This document shows positions 47,838 through 56,233 of a stretch of DNA of 64,000 bases, piece by piece (position 1 is the stretch's first letter; each line of letters starts with the position of its first letter). Where the stretch lies: the NCBI RefSeq assembly GCF_000226115.1, contig NC_016462.1, forward strand, positions 1,178,001 to 1,242,000. The letters run 5' to 3'. The notes beneath the pieces are model-generated. The model did no database searches, was not told the DNA's origin, and worked only from the letters and a program-made list of their open reading frames with translations. The stretch comes from Thermothielavioides terrestris NRRL 8126 (taxonomy: Eukaryota > Ascomycota > Sordariomycetes > Sordariales > Chaetomiaceae). The position numbers were made by a program, and so were the translations under genes.

Positions 47838-50036
47838 ATGAACGCTCCGCAAACGTTGCGCAGGATAACCAGGAAGAGGCGAGCATATACTCACACAGTG
47901 ACCGTTCCTGCCCAACACCTGACTGACCGGCGAAAACAGGAAGGATACCGGGAATACTGGATTCGCGAGCTTGACGGTGCCGTGGTCACATTCGACGACG
48001 GCGCGGTCATCACCAAGGTCTCGCTGCCCGCCGACTTCTCGGCCGTGCGCATCAACGACCTGCCCGCGGACAGCTCCGCGGCAGCTGTGGCTTCTTTGCT
48101 GTGCAAACTGAGCTTCGTCGTCTCGCCGGACAATGTGCGAGTCAGAAAATGCGCCGACAGGGACCGGTGCTACGCCGATGTCACGGTGGAGGACCCCATG
48201 TTTGCGTCGAAGCTGGCCGACCGCCTACGGCGGACGGCCGGGGCGTCGCGGCTTGAGGCTATCACCGTCTCCGTCCCCATGCCGCGGGCTGCGGACGCCC
48301 ATCCCATAGACTGCCGGACGGTGCTCTGTTCGTGGCCCGAACCGGCATGCGGAGCACGCCATAGCAACGACGCCGAGCAGGACGCCCGTTGTGCCTATGA
48401 GCTGTCGGGTGCCAGCTTCTACAGAGGGCTTGGCTCCAGTACTCCCAGGGCCAATGTGCCGGCTGTGGAACGGGATGCGCGAGATTTCGACCACGGAAGC
48501 CAGGATGTGGATGTCAGCACCACCGGGATCGAGGATTTGCGGCTCTACGAGATGGCAAACGAGATCTACGGCTCGGAGCCCCTCGATATTGCCCGCTCGA
48601 CCAAGGAGATGTTGCGCCGACTTGGGCCGCTCGAGTGGTGGGGAGTGACCTCCACCAACCCCATAAGGAGCCGCGTCAAGGCGTATGCACGCTTCGAGCA
48701 GGAGGCCGATGCGAAACAAGCGGCAGTTTTGCTAAACGGGGCGCTATTACCATGGACTGGAGAGATGGAGGTTCGGCTCGTGGCATCGGTGGAATACAGA
48801 GTCTTGACCAGGATCTTCGACGTCGTACATGCTCGGATCGCTTCACAGACGCCAGCCTGGGAGGAGAATCAGGTCTGGTGCTTCGCGCGCCCTCTGGACC
48901 GACGGTATCATGTCCTCATGCTCGTGGGCGAAGACAACCAGCGAGTGGCTCGAGCCAAGAAAACGCTCGAGAGCATCATGCGTGGAGAGGTGATTATGAA
49001 GGACGGAAAGGCTCTCTGGAGTCCGAAGTTCGGGGGGCGCCCGTACGAGCTTCGATGGCTTCGACACATCGAGCGGGACCTAGGCGTCGTCATTCGGCGT
49101 GACGCGCAAAGGCCTCAATTCCGGCTGTTCGGACCAGAGGGATGCCATGACCAAGTAGCCGAGGCGATGCACACGCTCATGGCATCTAGGTCCGCGCAAG
49201 TCGCGGTCTGTGGACCCGCAGCGCACACCGGCCACCGCGCCCGCGCGCGGCAGGACGAGCCGGACAGCCAGTTGGACGGTTTGACGGCATGTTCAGTCTG
49301 CTGGGGCGAGGCGGAAGACCCCATCCGCACCTCCTGCCAGCACGATTACTGTCTCGCCTGCTTCGCCGCCCTCTGCCAGGCCGAGCCGCCGGCGTCCACG
49401 GGCTTCCGCATATGCTGCGTCGGCGAGCGAGGCCAGTGCAGCCTGCCTATCCCACTCTCCGATATCCAAGCCTTCCTCCCTCCGGCCACCTTCCAAGCCA
49501 TCCTCGCGTCCTCCTTCGCAGCCCACCTCCGCCGCCACCCAGCCGACTTCCGCTTCTGCCCCAGCCCGGGCTGCACACAAGTCTACCGGCCGACCACCGC
49601 CCCTCCACGCCCAGCCGCAGCGATTACCTTCACCTGCCCGCGCTGCCGCACCGCCACCTGCACGGCGTGCCACTACCACTACCGCAGCCGGCATCACGCC
49701 GGCTCTGGCTCCTCGCCCCTGGTGGCCGCCACCCTCCGCAACCACCACCCCACACCAGCCTTCTCCTTGTTCTTTGGGGCCAACACGCCTTGCGGCTCGC
49801 ACGCCAGCGCCGACGTCGACGCCGCCAACGCCAGCCTCAAGAAGCGCCTTGGCATCAAGGACTGTCCGCGCTGCGACACGGCGCTCGAGAAGGTCGCCGG
49901 CTGCGACGTGGTGAGGTGCGGCGGGTGCAGGGCGGTCCTGTGCTGGAGCTGCCTGGCTGTGTTTGAGAGGGAGGGGCTGGCCTACCAGCATTTGAGGTCG
50001 GTACAAGGGGGGCTTATATTTGGAGGTCACGCATGA
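47838..50036 (+). CDS. RBR (RING1-IBR-RING2) E3 ubiquitin ligase, fungal type
   Basis: An unspliced frame of 732 aa from MNAPQTLRRITRKRRAY; in-frame ATG at 47616 is an alternative start. The N-terminal half holds RNA-recognition/KH-like segments (VSLPADFSAVRINDLP; KAYARFEQEADAKQAAVLLNG; LMLVGEDNQRVARAKKTLESI), as found upstream of the RBR module in fungal proteins and at the C terminus of plant DEAH-helicase-RBR proteins. RING1: CSVCWGEAEDPIRTSCQHDYC. IBR: FCPSPGCTQVY with later CPRCRTATCTACHYHY. RING2: CPRCDTALEKVAGCDVVRC; by analogy with HHARI the Cys of AGCDVV is the thioester-forming residue. No helicase domain is present in this window. Ubiquitin transfer through a Cys intermediate is the family mechanism; targets are unknown. 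Confidence 0.85.
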   Translation: MNAPQTLRRITRKRRAYTHTVTVPAQHLTDRRKQEGYREYWIRELDGAVVTFDDGAVITKVSLPADFSAVRINDLPADSSAAAVASLLCKLSFVVSPDNVRVRKCADRDRCYADVTVEDPMFASKLADRLRRTAGASRLEAITVSVPMPRAADAHPIDCRTVLCSWPEPACGARHSNDAEQDARCAYELSGASFYRGLGSSTPRANVPAVERDARDFDHGSQDVDVSTTGIEDLRLYEMANEIYGSEPLDIARSTKEMLRRLGPLEWWGVTSTNPIRSRVKAYARFEQEADAKQAAVLLNGALLPWTGEMEVRLVASVEYRVLTRIFDVVHARIASQTPAWEENQVWCFARPLDRRYHVLMLVGEDNQRVARAKKTLESIMRGEVIMKDGKALWSPKFGGRPYELRWLRHIERDLGVVIRRDAQRPQFRLFGPEGCHDQVAEAMHTLMASRSAQVAVCGPAAHTGHRARARQDEPDSQLDGLTACSVCWGEAEDPIRTSCQHDYCLACFAALCQAEPPASTGFRICCVGERGQCSLPIPLSDIQAFLPPATFQAILASSFAAHLRRHPADFRFCPSPGCTQVYRPTTAPPRPAAAITFTCPRCRTATCTACHYHYRSRHHAGSGSSPLVAATLRNHHPTPAFSLFFGANTPCGSHASADVDAANASLKKRLGIKDCPRCDTALEKVAGCDVVRCGGCRAVLCWSCLAVFEREGLAYQHLRSVQGGLIFGGHA

Positions 50037-51156
50037 CTTGCGGCGGCTGGCCGATGGGGAATGGTCCTGGGATGGGGAGCCGTGGGCTGATGAGGGTTCC
50101 GTCCCAGGATGGAGGGTGCGGGTGGTTTATTGTGGCTGTGAGGGCATGGTGGAGTTGCCGGGTGCGCTGGTGAATGGCCGAGCATACCTTAGCAGGAGGT
50201 GAGTGTAGACAGGCTCATGTATGGAAAACAGGCTCATGTATGGAAAACATGGTGGTCAAAGACCAATGTCACAAAGAGACCACGCCACGCCGAGCAACGA
50301 GTGTTGGGATGGATACCATGACAATCTTGGGACGAAAGCCTAAGCTTAAATTCTAGCAAATCCCACCTTGCGTACCTTGAAAGTTGAATTGTTAGTGGCA
50401 GCGGCAAGAACGGACTTCACCATGCGAGCATCAGTCGATGCCCAAGTTGACAACCATATATTCGCAGCATGCCGCTGAGCCTTCCCCGAAGTCTCAACGT
50501 TATAGGTATAGAAGCTAGTAGCGAGCGCCAGCGCAGCCACTGGCGCTTTCTTCACGCTTCGCGTCAACTAAGCCCCGTCTTCCGTGCCTGAACACCCGTC
50601 CTCCCTCGCCAGGCCCCGGATTATTTCCCCAGGGCATGAGCCTGTAGCATAGCCACAACCCCAAAGCCAACATATCACACACCTTCCATATTGTCTACTG
50701 CTCCCCACGCTAGGGCAACCCTCTCAATGCCCCCTCCAACTTCGCCTGTCGGTGCTCCCTTCACATTCAAAATAACCATGGACACGGACTTCGGCCAGCT
50801 CGACCCGGGATTTCATAAGCGGCGCCTCAGCGCTCTGGTAGCCAGTTCTAGCACTCTTCGCTAGCAACTCTCCTCCTCCTTCGCCTTGGAATGCCCCTTC
50901 CACCTTCGCCTGTCCATGCCTTTTCCTCCTTCGCCTCCGCCTTCGCCTTTCAAGCCCCCGCCGCGGCGTGAGCCCAAACAGTCGCTTTTCCGATGGCACT
51001 CCCGGCAAGCTGTCCTCACGAACATGAAGGGCGCTGGAGAACCCCATTTCGAGCACGACTTCCCACCGGGCTCTGATATCATGGGAGCGCCCCTGCGCCC
51101 GCCCATATTCCTTTCCTCGCCGCCGTGGCTGGCAGCAACGCAGCGTTAGCGTCCTC
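50037..51156. other. Intergenic with small duplications, no gene recognised
   Basis: A 19-bp tandem duplication (ACAGGCTCATGTATGGAAA, twice) spans 50209-50246. Around 50727-50760 and 50890-50930 there are two imperfect copies of a CTTCGCCTGTC-containing segment, and the CTTCGCCT word recurs through 50960. Frames here have no motif support. Confidence 0.5.
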
Positions 51157-51420
51157 TATCCGAGGGAGTAGCTGGAGACTGTCCTCCATTAGCGTCACGC
51201 GCTTGGCGTGGAAAGTGAGGTATTGAGCCTCAGTGAGAACCTCGACGACATATGTTTCTGCGGCCTCTTGAAGGCTCCCAGGGCTCCGGACTGTATGCCC
51301 ATGTCGTAACCCGATGTGCGGCTCCCTCTGCCCCTCGTCGCTGCCGTCTCGGCACCAGATTCCCTCGCAATGGGCCCTCGTAGGTGCTGCTGTCGTATTC
51401 GTCGTCGTAGGGACGCCGAC
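51157..51420 (-). pseudogene. Histone H3/CENP-A-like fold remnant with frameshift
   Basis: On the minus strand one frame reads SGYDMGIQSGALGA (to about 51274) and the next frame continues LQEAAETYVVEVLTEAQYL, TFHAKRVTLMEDSLQLLPRI (51273-51157). Together these align with the H3 alpha-2/alpha-3 region, whose canonical wording is QSSALxALQEAxEAYLVxLFEDxNLCAIHAKRVTIMxKDIQLARRIRG. HAKRVT-M is diagnostic of H3/CENP-A. The two halves are offset by one base between GGAGC and CTTCAAG, too tight for an intron. Upstream, LRRRIRQQHL and GPIARES may be decayed alpha-N/alpha-1 sequence. The divergence exceeds that of canonical H3, so a CENP-A or H3-variant origin is more likely. A sequencing error is the alternative to a broken gene. 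Confidence 0.55.
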
Positions 51421-52503
51421 GGGGGGAGCGACGGGGGTCGTGCGAGCGGTCGTAGGGAGTAAAGACTTGCAGGACGCGGTTGGAGGTAGGATGAAGTGTG
51501 CGGGAAAGAGGAAGGATACGTTCGGGATCCCAGGAGGGAATGGAAGGGAAAGGAAAGGAGAGGCCAAGCGGCAAGCAGTCGCGACGCTGGCGACGGACAG
51601 GAGACACTACCTTGCACGAAAAGAAAATGTTGAGCTGGGACAGGGCTCGCTGCTGATACTGGAAGAATGTCACTAGATCAAAGATTGCTGCTCCCTCGAC
51701 GGGGTGGGACGCAAGATCCGCGGATCCAGACGCTGGACGCATCTCTGAGTCGTGAATCCGAGGGGAAGAGGGGAAAGACAAACCGGTGAACAAACGGGGT
51801 GGTCCATCGCAACGAAATAGTAGCTCCGTATCATCAGCAAATCATCACCTACCAAGGCTAGCACTGGGATTGTCCACGCTGGCGTGGACAGATCTTTATC
51901 TGGGTTGGTCCACATCGCTCTCTTCTGGTTCAGCTGCAGGGCACTGAAAGACCGACGACTACCTATTATATCCGGGGGAAAACACACGGCTGCTCGTGAT
52001 CATGTATCCTGCCAGCCAGTGTTCCGAGCAATATCTAGACAACACTTCATACTAGACCAAGCGACACGATATCATCCTGTCCGATGACGCGAGTAGCGAG
52101 AGTAAGCCCGCGAGTGCCGGCGCGGAAGACGAGAGATGGTACAAAAACATCCGCCTCATGTTTCCTGAGAAGCAATAAGTAATCGTAAAGTAAGATAGAC
52201 GTGACAGTGGCGAAAGGAACTCAATAGTGTACAGCCGATCTGGGAATGGGGCCCAACGCAGCCTGGCCAAGGCCCGCTGGTCCACGGAGTACCGCGTCAA
52301 ATGGCAAGCACTGCTTCTAGCAGTCATCCCATAGGCGATTCGTGATGTGGACATTTGATGGCCTCCAAGGGCCACAGCTCCGCCATTTCAGACATGCTGG
52401 TGTTGCATCTCGGGCAGCAGTTGCGCAGCCAACTGCGCAGCGACGAAGCTGCGGGCCCGGTCAGCACGTTTAATCCTTGTAGAGGCTCAGCCGAGTTCAC
52501 TAC
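51421..52503. other. Region with unresolved minus-strand coding potential
   Basis: Upstream (on the minus strand) of the H3-like remnant a frame reads YDRSHDPRRSPRRRPYDDEY, protein-like and Arg-rich, but neither a start codon nor splice sites could be fixed. It may be the N-terminal part of the same broken gene. The remainder to 52503 is 3' flank of the DUF3716 gene. Confidence 0.35.
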
Positions 52504-53700
52504 TCACTCTGAATCGTCGTCTGCGCCCTGTACGTCCGGGTCCGAGTCCGGGTCCGAGTCCGGTTCTTGCTTAACCAAAGCGAACTGCGACTCGGTCAAG
52601 GAGCCGGGCTGGCTTGGAACGCCGGCTTGCTCCGAACTGTTGGCATTCGTCTGGTGCTCGGGGGGAGCAGAGGAACCGTTGTCAGCCGTCTCGCTGGCGG
52701 GGATCTCCATCGGTTGCGGCTCCCCTGGGCCGCCTGGGCTGGGCATCATGTCGGCTTCTGGCTGGGCATGCGGAGGTGCTGGCGGCGGCGGCTGTTGCGG
52801 ATGGTACTCAGACTGCTGCTCGTACCCTTGGGGTACGGCGACTGGCTGCTCGGCAGTCGTCGGGGCAGTTGAGGCGACGGGGCCGTCGGGACCGTCGTTG
52901 ACATTCGACGGCGGACCAACACCGTCGGCCGGCGGCGGAGGGAGCTGCTCTTTGGCCTTGCGTTTCCGGTTGGGTTTGGGCCCCGTATATAGCGAGCAGC
53001 TCGCGGTGTTGTCGAACCACTTGCAGTTAGAGCAGCTGTTGTGGTAGCTGCCGGGCAGGACGCGGCAGGTCACGAAAGGACCGAGGGCGTCCTTGGCGCG
53101 CTTCTCGGCGCACTGCACACAGGCCACGGGGGCATCCTGGCCGCGCGAGTGGATCAGCAAGCCGTTGATGTAGCTCGGCCGCTGCGAGGCAATGTGCTTC
53201 GGCGTGATCCAGCCCTGCACGAAGTGGATGATCTCACGGCTGGGCAGGCTGAAGACGGCCCGCTGCGTTTCGTGGACGAGCAGCTGCTCGGTGAGGGCGG
53301 CGCGTATGTTCACGGCGACCACCGAGACGGCGCGCTCGCTCCTGGCCGCATTCCATGCCTCCACCAGCGGGTTGCCGTAGTAGTCCTCCTCGCGCACGGT
53401 CCCGTTGGGGCGCCCTGGCGGCCGGCCGCGGCGCTTTTTGGGGAAGGCAGAGGGCAGCGGAGATGGACCCTCCAGGGAGGCCGGCGTTGGGGCAGCAGGA
53501 GCTCCGGACAGCCGGCTTGCCTGGGCCTGTGGGTGCTGGAATGACTGCGCTGACTGCCAAAGGGGGGGTTGTGGCTGCAGCGGCCCTTGTTCTGCCAACT
53601 GCTGCTGATCTTGGGGTTGTGTGCCGGCGCCGACGTCGACGGCAGAGCCAGACGCGTCCGGCACGGCTTTGCCAGCGGCTACATCCACTGCCTCCGCCAT
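52504..53700 (-). CDS. AT-hook and DUF3716 domain protein
   Basis: A single minus-strand exon encodes 398 aa. A Gln/Pro-rich N terminus precedes an AT-hook-like basic motif (KKRRGRPPGRPNG, about residues 88-100). The DUF3716 cysteine module follows: CVQCAEKRAKDALGPFVTC, then SYHNSCSNCKWFDNTASCS (C-x2-C...C...C-x2-C-x8-C). The C-terminal third is Pro/Gln-rich and ends acidic (DSDPDSDPDVQGADDDSE). The pattern suggests a nuclear DNA-associated protein in a family confined to fungi; this is inference from the AT-hook. Repeats of GTCCGAGTCCGG near 52530 encode the DPDS repeats. Confidence 0.82.
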   Translation of the reverse strand: MAEAVDVAAGKAVPDASGSAVDVGAGTQPQDQQQLAEQGPLQPQPPLWQSAQSFQHPQAQASRLSGAPAAPTPASLEGPSPLPSAFPKKRRGRPPGRPNGTVREEDYYGNPLVEAWNAARSERAVSVVAVNIRAALTEQLLVHETQRAVFSLPSREIIHFVQGWITPKHIASQRPSYINGLLIHSRGQDAPVACVQCAEKRAKDALGPFVTCRVLPGSYHNSCSNCKWFDNTASCSLYTGPKPNRKRKAKEQLPPPPADGVGPPSNVNDGPDGPVASTAPTTAEQPVAVPQGYEQQSEYHPQQPPPPAPPHAQPEADMMPSPGGPGEPQPMEIPASETADNGSSAPPEHQTNANSSEQAGVPSQPGSLTESQFALVKQEPDSDPDSDPDVQGADDDSE

Positions 53701-54180
53701 TCGCTGTCGTCGACACAGCCACTCGTTCTACCGTTCTTTTCGCGACCAGGGAGTGTGAATTGGTCGGCCAACTGCCGTCTACAAGAAAGCAATTGCCGGG
53801 ACGGTGCGATGGCCGCTTATTTTGTAGTCGCGTCGAGCAATTGATGGATTGGAGGAGGAGCCCGCGAGTCGGTGGATCATGTGCACGGACCACAGCTGGT
53901 ACCTTGGCTGATCTTGGCTGCAGGCAGTCGACGTAATGCGGCTTTAGCCGAGAGTCACAGCACTGCACTCCAGCGCCCACACTGCCCTGCCTGCCCCCCG
54001 AGAACCCGTGCCCCCTGCAAGCCAACTGAAACACCGGATTCCATTTGCCCGCTCACCTCGTCCGCCGCTTCCGGCCAGACCTGCGTTGTGGCACCCTCGA
54101 AGTTGCTGCCACCCGCCCTGTTGCATGTCACGTCGTCGCCGTCAATTCTGGTGCCTGTTGCCCTCCACCGCCTCTTCACC
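53701..54180. promoter_or_regulatory. Divergent promoter region, DUF3716 protein / SNARE
   Basis: 480 bp between divergent start codons. An in-frame ATG at 53872 would extend the SNARE by about 100 unconvincing residues, so this stretch is taken as promoter and leader. No specific binding site recognised. Confidence 0.45.
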
Positions 54181-55158
54181 ATGACGAATCCCAACGCGCT
54201 CCTGCTGCTCGCCGACCACATCAAGCTGTCGCTCCTTGAGCAGCAGCGCGCCAGGACGCTGAACCTGCGGCGAGACTCGCAAGATGGCCACATCTCGCGC
54301 TCCCTGGATCAGTTCCGGGAAGGCCTCGAAGCCCTCGAGAAGGAGCACCAGCGGCTGCAAGAAGCTGGCGATGAGTCGTGCGTTTCCCCTCGCTTCGCTT
54401 CCCCCCCGCCGTCTTCCGCAGACCAGTCTCTAATCACACAGCACAGGAAAGCCGCTAGCCTAAGCGACACCCTCGCCTCCCTGCGCAAGCAATACACCGA
54501 CCTGTCGTCCCAATTCCACGGCCGCCCCTCCCCGGCGACCACCTCGACGCTCACCCAGCCCAACGACCCTTCCCTGGCAGCCGACTTCGCCCACGCCCAG
54601 TCCTCCACCTCCTCCCACCCCGCCCCCCGAGACACCGACACCTCCTCCTCAACCCCAGCCCAAGCCCACGGCGCCCCCTCCAAAAAAGCAGTCCGCTTCT
54701 CCTCCCCAACAACCGACCTCGAATCACAAACCCGCTCCACCCTCTTCTCCCAGCCCTACCGCGACGACCCGACCGCCAACCCCGCCGACAGCCTCATCGA
54801 CGACGACACAGCGGGCTACCGCGCGCACATCGCGGCGGCGAACCTCTCCAACGCGCAGATCCACGCCTACCACCGGCAGATCCTGGACGAGCAGGACGCG
54901 CAGCTGGACGCGCTGGGCGCGTCCATCGCGCGCCAGCGCGAGCTCTCCCTGCGCATCGGCGACGAGCTCGACAGCCAGGTCGAGCTGCTCGACGAGAGCG
55001 AGCGCGCGGTCGACCGGCAGGCGGGTGCGCTCGGCCGCGCGCGGCGCCAGGTGGGCCGCATCGCGCGCGGCGCGGCACGCAGTGGCGAGGGCCGCCAGCT
55101 TGGCGCGATTGTCGCGCTGATTGTCATTCTTGTGGTGTTGATTGTTATTCTGAAGTGA
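54181..55158 (+). CDS. Syn8-type endosomal t-SNARE (Qc)
   Basis: Exons 54181-54377 and 54447-55158 encode 302 aa from MTNPNALLLLADHIKLSLLE. An N-terminal helical region, a Ser/Thr/Pro-rich linker and a SNARE helix are followed by a C-terminal membrane anchor. The SNARE helix reads ILDEQDAQLDALGASIARQRE...IGDELDSQVELLDESERAVDRQ, with the central-layer Gln in ELDSQVELLD as expected for a Qc SNARE. The anchor is LGAIVALIVILVVLIVIL with almost no lumenal tail. Yeast Syn8 and S. pombe Fsv1 act in endosome-vacuole traffic. The 69-bp intron has donor GTGCGT and branch CTAATC. Confidence 0.87.
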   Translation: MTNPNALLLLADHIKLSLLEQQRARTLNLRRDSQDGHISRSLDQFREGLEALEKEHQRLQEAGDESCVSPRFASPPPSSADQSLITQHRKAASLSDTLASLRKQYTDLSSQFHGRPSPATTSTLTQPNDPSLAADFAHAQSSTSSHPAPRDTDTSSSTPAQAHGAPSKKAVRFSSPTTDLESQTRSTLFSQPYRDDPTANPADSLIDDDTAGYRAHIAAANLSNAQIHAYHRQILDEQDAQLDALGASIARQRELSLRIGDELDSQVELLDESERAVDRQAGALGRARRQVGRIARGAARSGEGRQLGAIVALIVILVVLIVILK

Positions 55159-55625
55159 GCGGGCTGGTCGGTTCTGGTGGGGGCACGGGGTGAGGTGGGC
55201 AGCTTCGTCGTCAGTCTGGGCTGGGCTTTTCTGGCGGCCGGGCTTTGTGTGTTTTCCTGTCCAGCGGAGTACAAGGTGGTCTTTCTTGGCGGATTGCAGC
55301 GGAGGTTAACCGCAACGTCGCCTGAACCAACCGGTTCATGATGCGCGGCTCCTAATGATTTGGCTTGGTCCGCATTTGTACGGCGTTTTGGAAGGGAGCT
55401 GGGCGTTCTGGTAGAGGAGCAGCTAGCGGTGGTTCACGTTGTCCTTGGCATATTTACATTTTTCTACTCTCTCACTCTCCCCCATCTAGGGGTGATATCC
55501 AACTGGTCGCCTTGCTTCAATGGCCTCGGTGCGAAGAGTTCCTGGGTGTGCAGTCGTGTTCTGTTGAGTCGCGTCGTCTCTTGCCTGACTGAAGAGGCTG
55601 ACTTGGGTAACTCACCTTCAGCAAA
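55159..55625. other. 3' flank of the SNARE gene
   Basis: No gene recognised; the tRNA-Ile upstream region is at its right end. Confidence 0.5.
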
Positions 55626-55720
55626 GCCCGGTTGGCTCAGCTGGTTAGAGCGTCGTACTAATACCGGTTCCACCCGTATATGGTATGCGAAGGTCAACAG
55701 TTCAATCCTGTTACTGGGCA
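55626..55720 (+). tRNA. tRNA-Ile(AAU) with 21-nt intron
   Basis: Acceptor GCCCGGT pairs with ACTGGGC (one G-T pair); D arm GCTC-AGCTGGTTA-GAGC; anticodon stem TCGTA/TGCGA; T arm AACAG-TTCAATC-CTGTT. Anticodon AAU is at 55660-55662 and is decoded as inosine-modified Ile. The intron (55664-55684) sits after position 37. A TTTT terminator follows within 10 bp. Confidence 0.93.
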
Positions 55721-56233
55721 CTTGCGTTTTCTTTTGCTGGCTGCGCGTCCTGGCTGCGCGTCCTGTCTCCAGTTGAGCCGGCTGTCTTTTTGCCTGTTAT
55801 TCAATACCTCGCTTTCCAAAAATGAGTCGACAGAATGATGGCTCCGGGAAATGGAGTGGCAACCTAAACAGAGATGGCCAAGGACAGCCACCAGGCCTCC
55901 CCGCTGACCGCTGACCGCTGAACAGGATATTTCGAGCAACCAACTACGTAAGGAAATACGGTTCAATTATGTTCTCGTACCCAGCCAGTGCACCGCACCA
56001 CAGCAACCTCCACACGTAGCCCCAAGTTAAGCAACGCTGCGCAGTAGGGATGGCCTCCTCTGGTGCGTTCACCATGAACTCAACACCAGCAACTCTCGAA
56101 CTCGCCCTTGCAACCCCGTGAATACCTCCACAAACTTAAATGGGGGGTGTCACTGAGCGCCTCTCGTCAGGCTACCGCGGCCCGTGACCGTCGTCCCAAG
56201 CCGACTCGTTTCAGAATCTCCTCGACATCACCA
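55721..56233. other. Intergenic, weak 5S rRNA-like fragment
   Basis: Near 56022-56066 the plus strand has AGTTAAGC, AGTA and GGATGG in the order of the 3' half of 5S rRNA, but spacing is wrong and the 5' half is missing. No protein gene recognised. The right end is the 3' flank of the Ama1-type gene. Confidence 0.3.

Noticed and set aside
50020..50202. 60-codon frame MEVTHDLRRLADGEWSW overlapping the RBR stop
   Set aside because: Overlaps the end of the RBR frame, has no independent support, and the RBR end is typical of the family without it.
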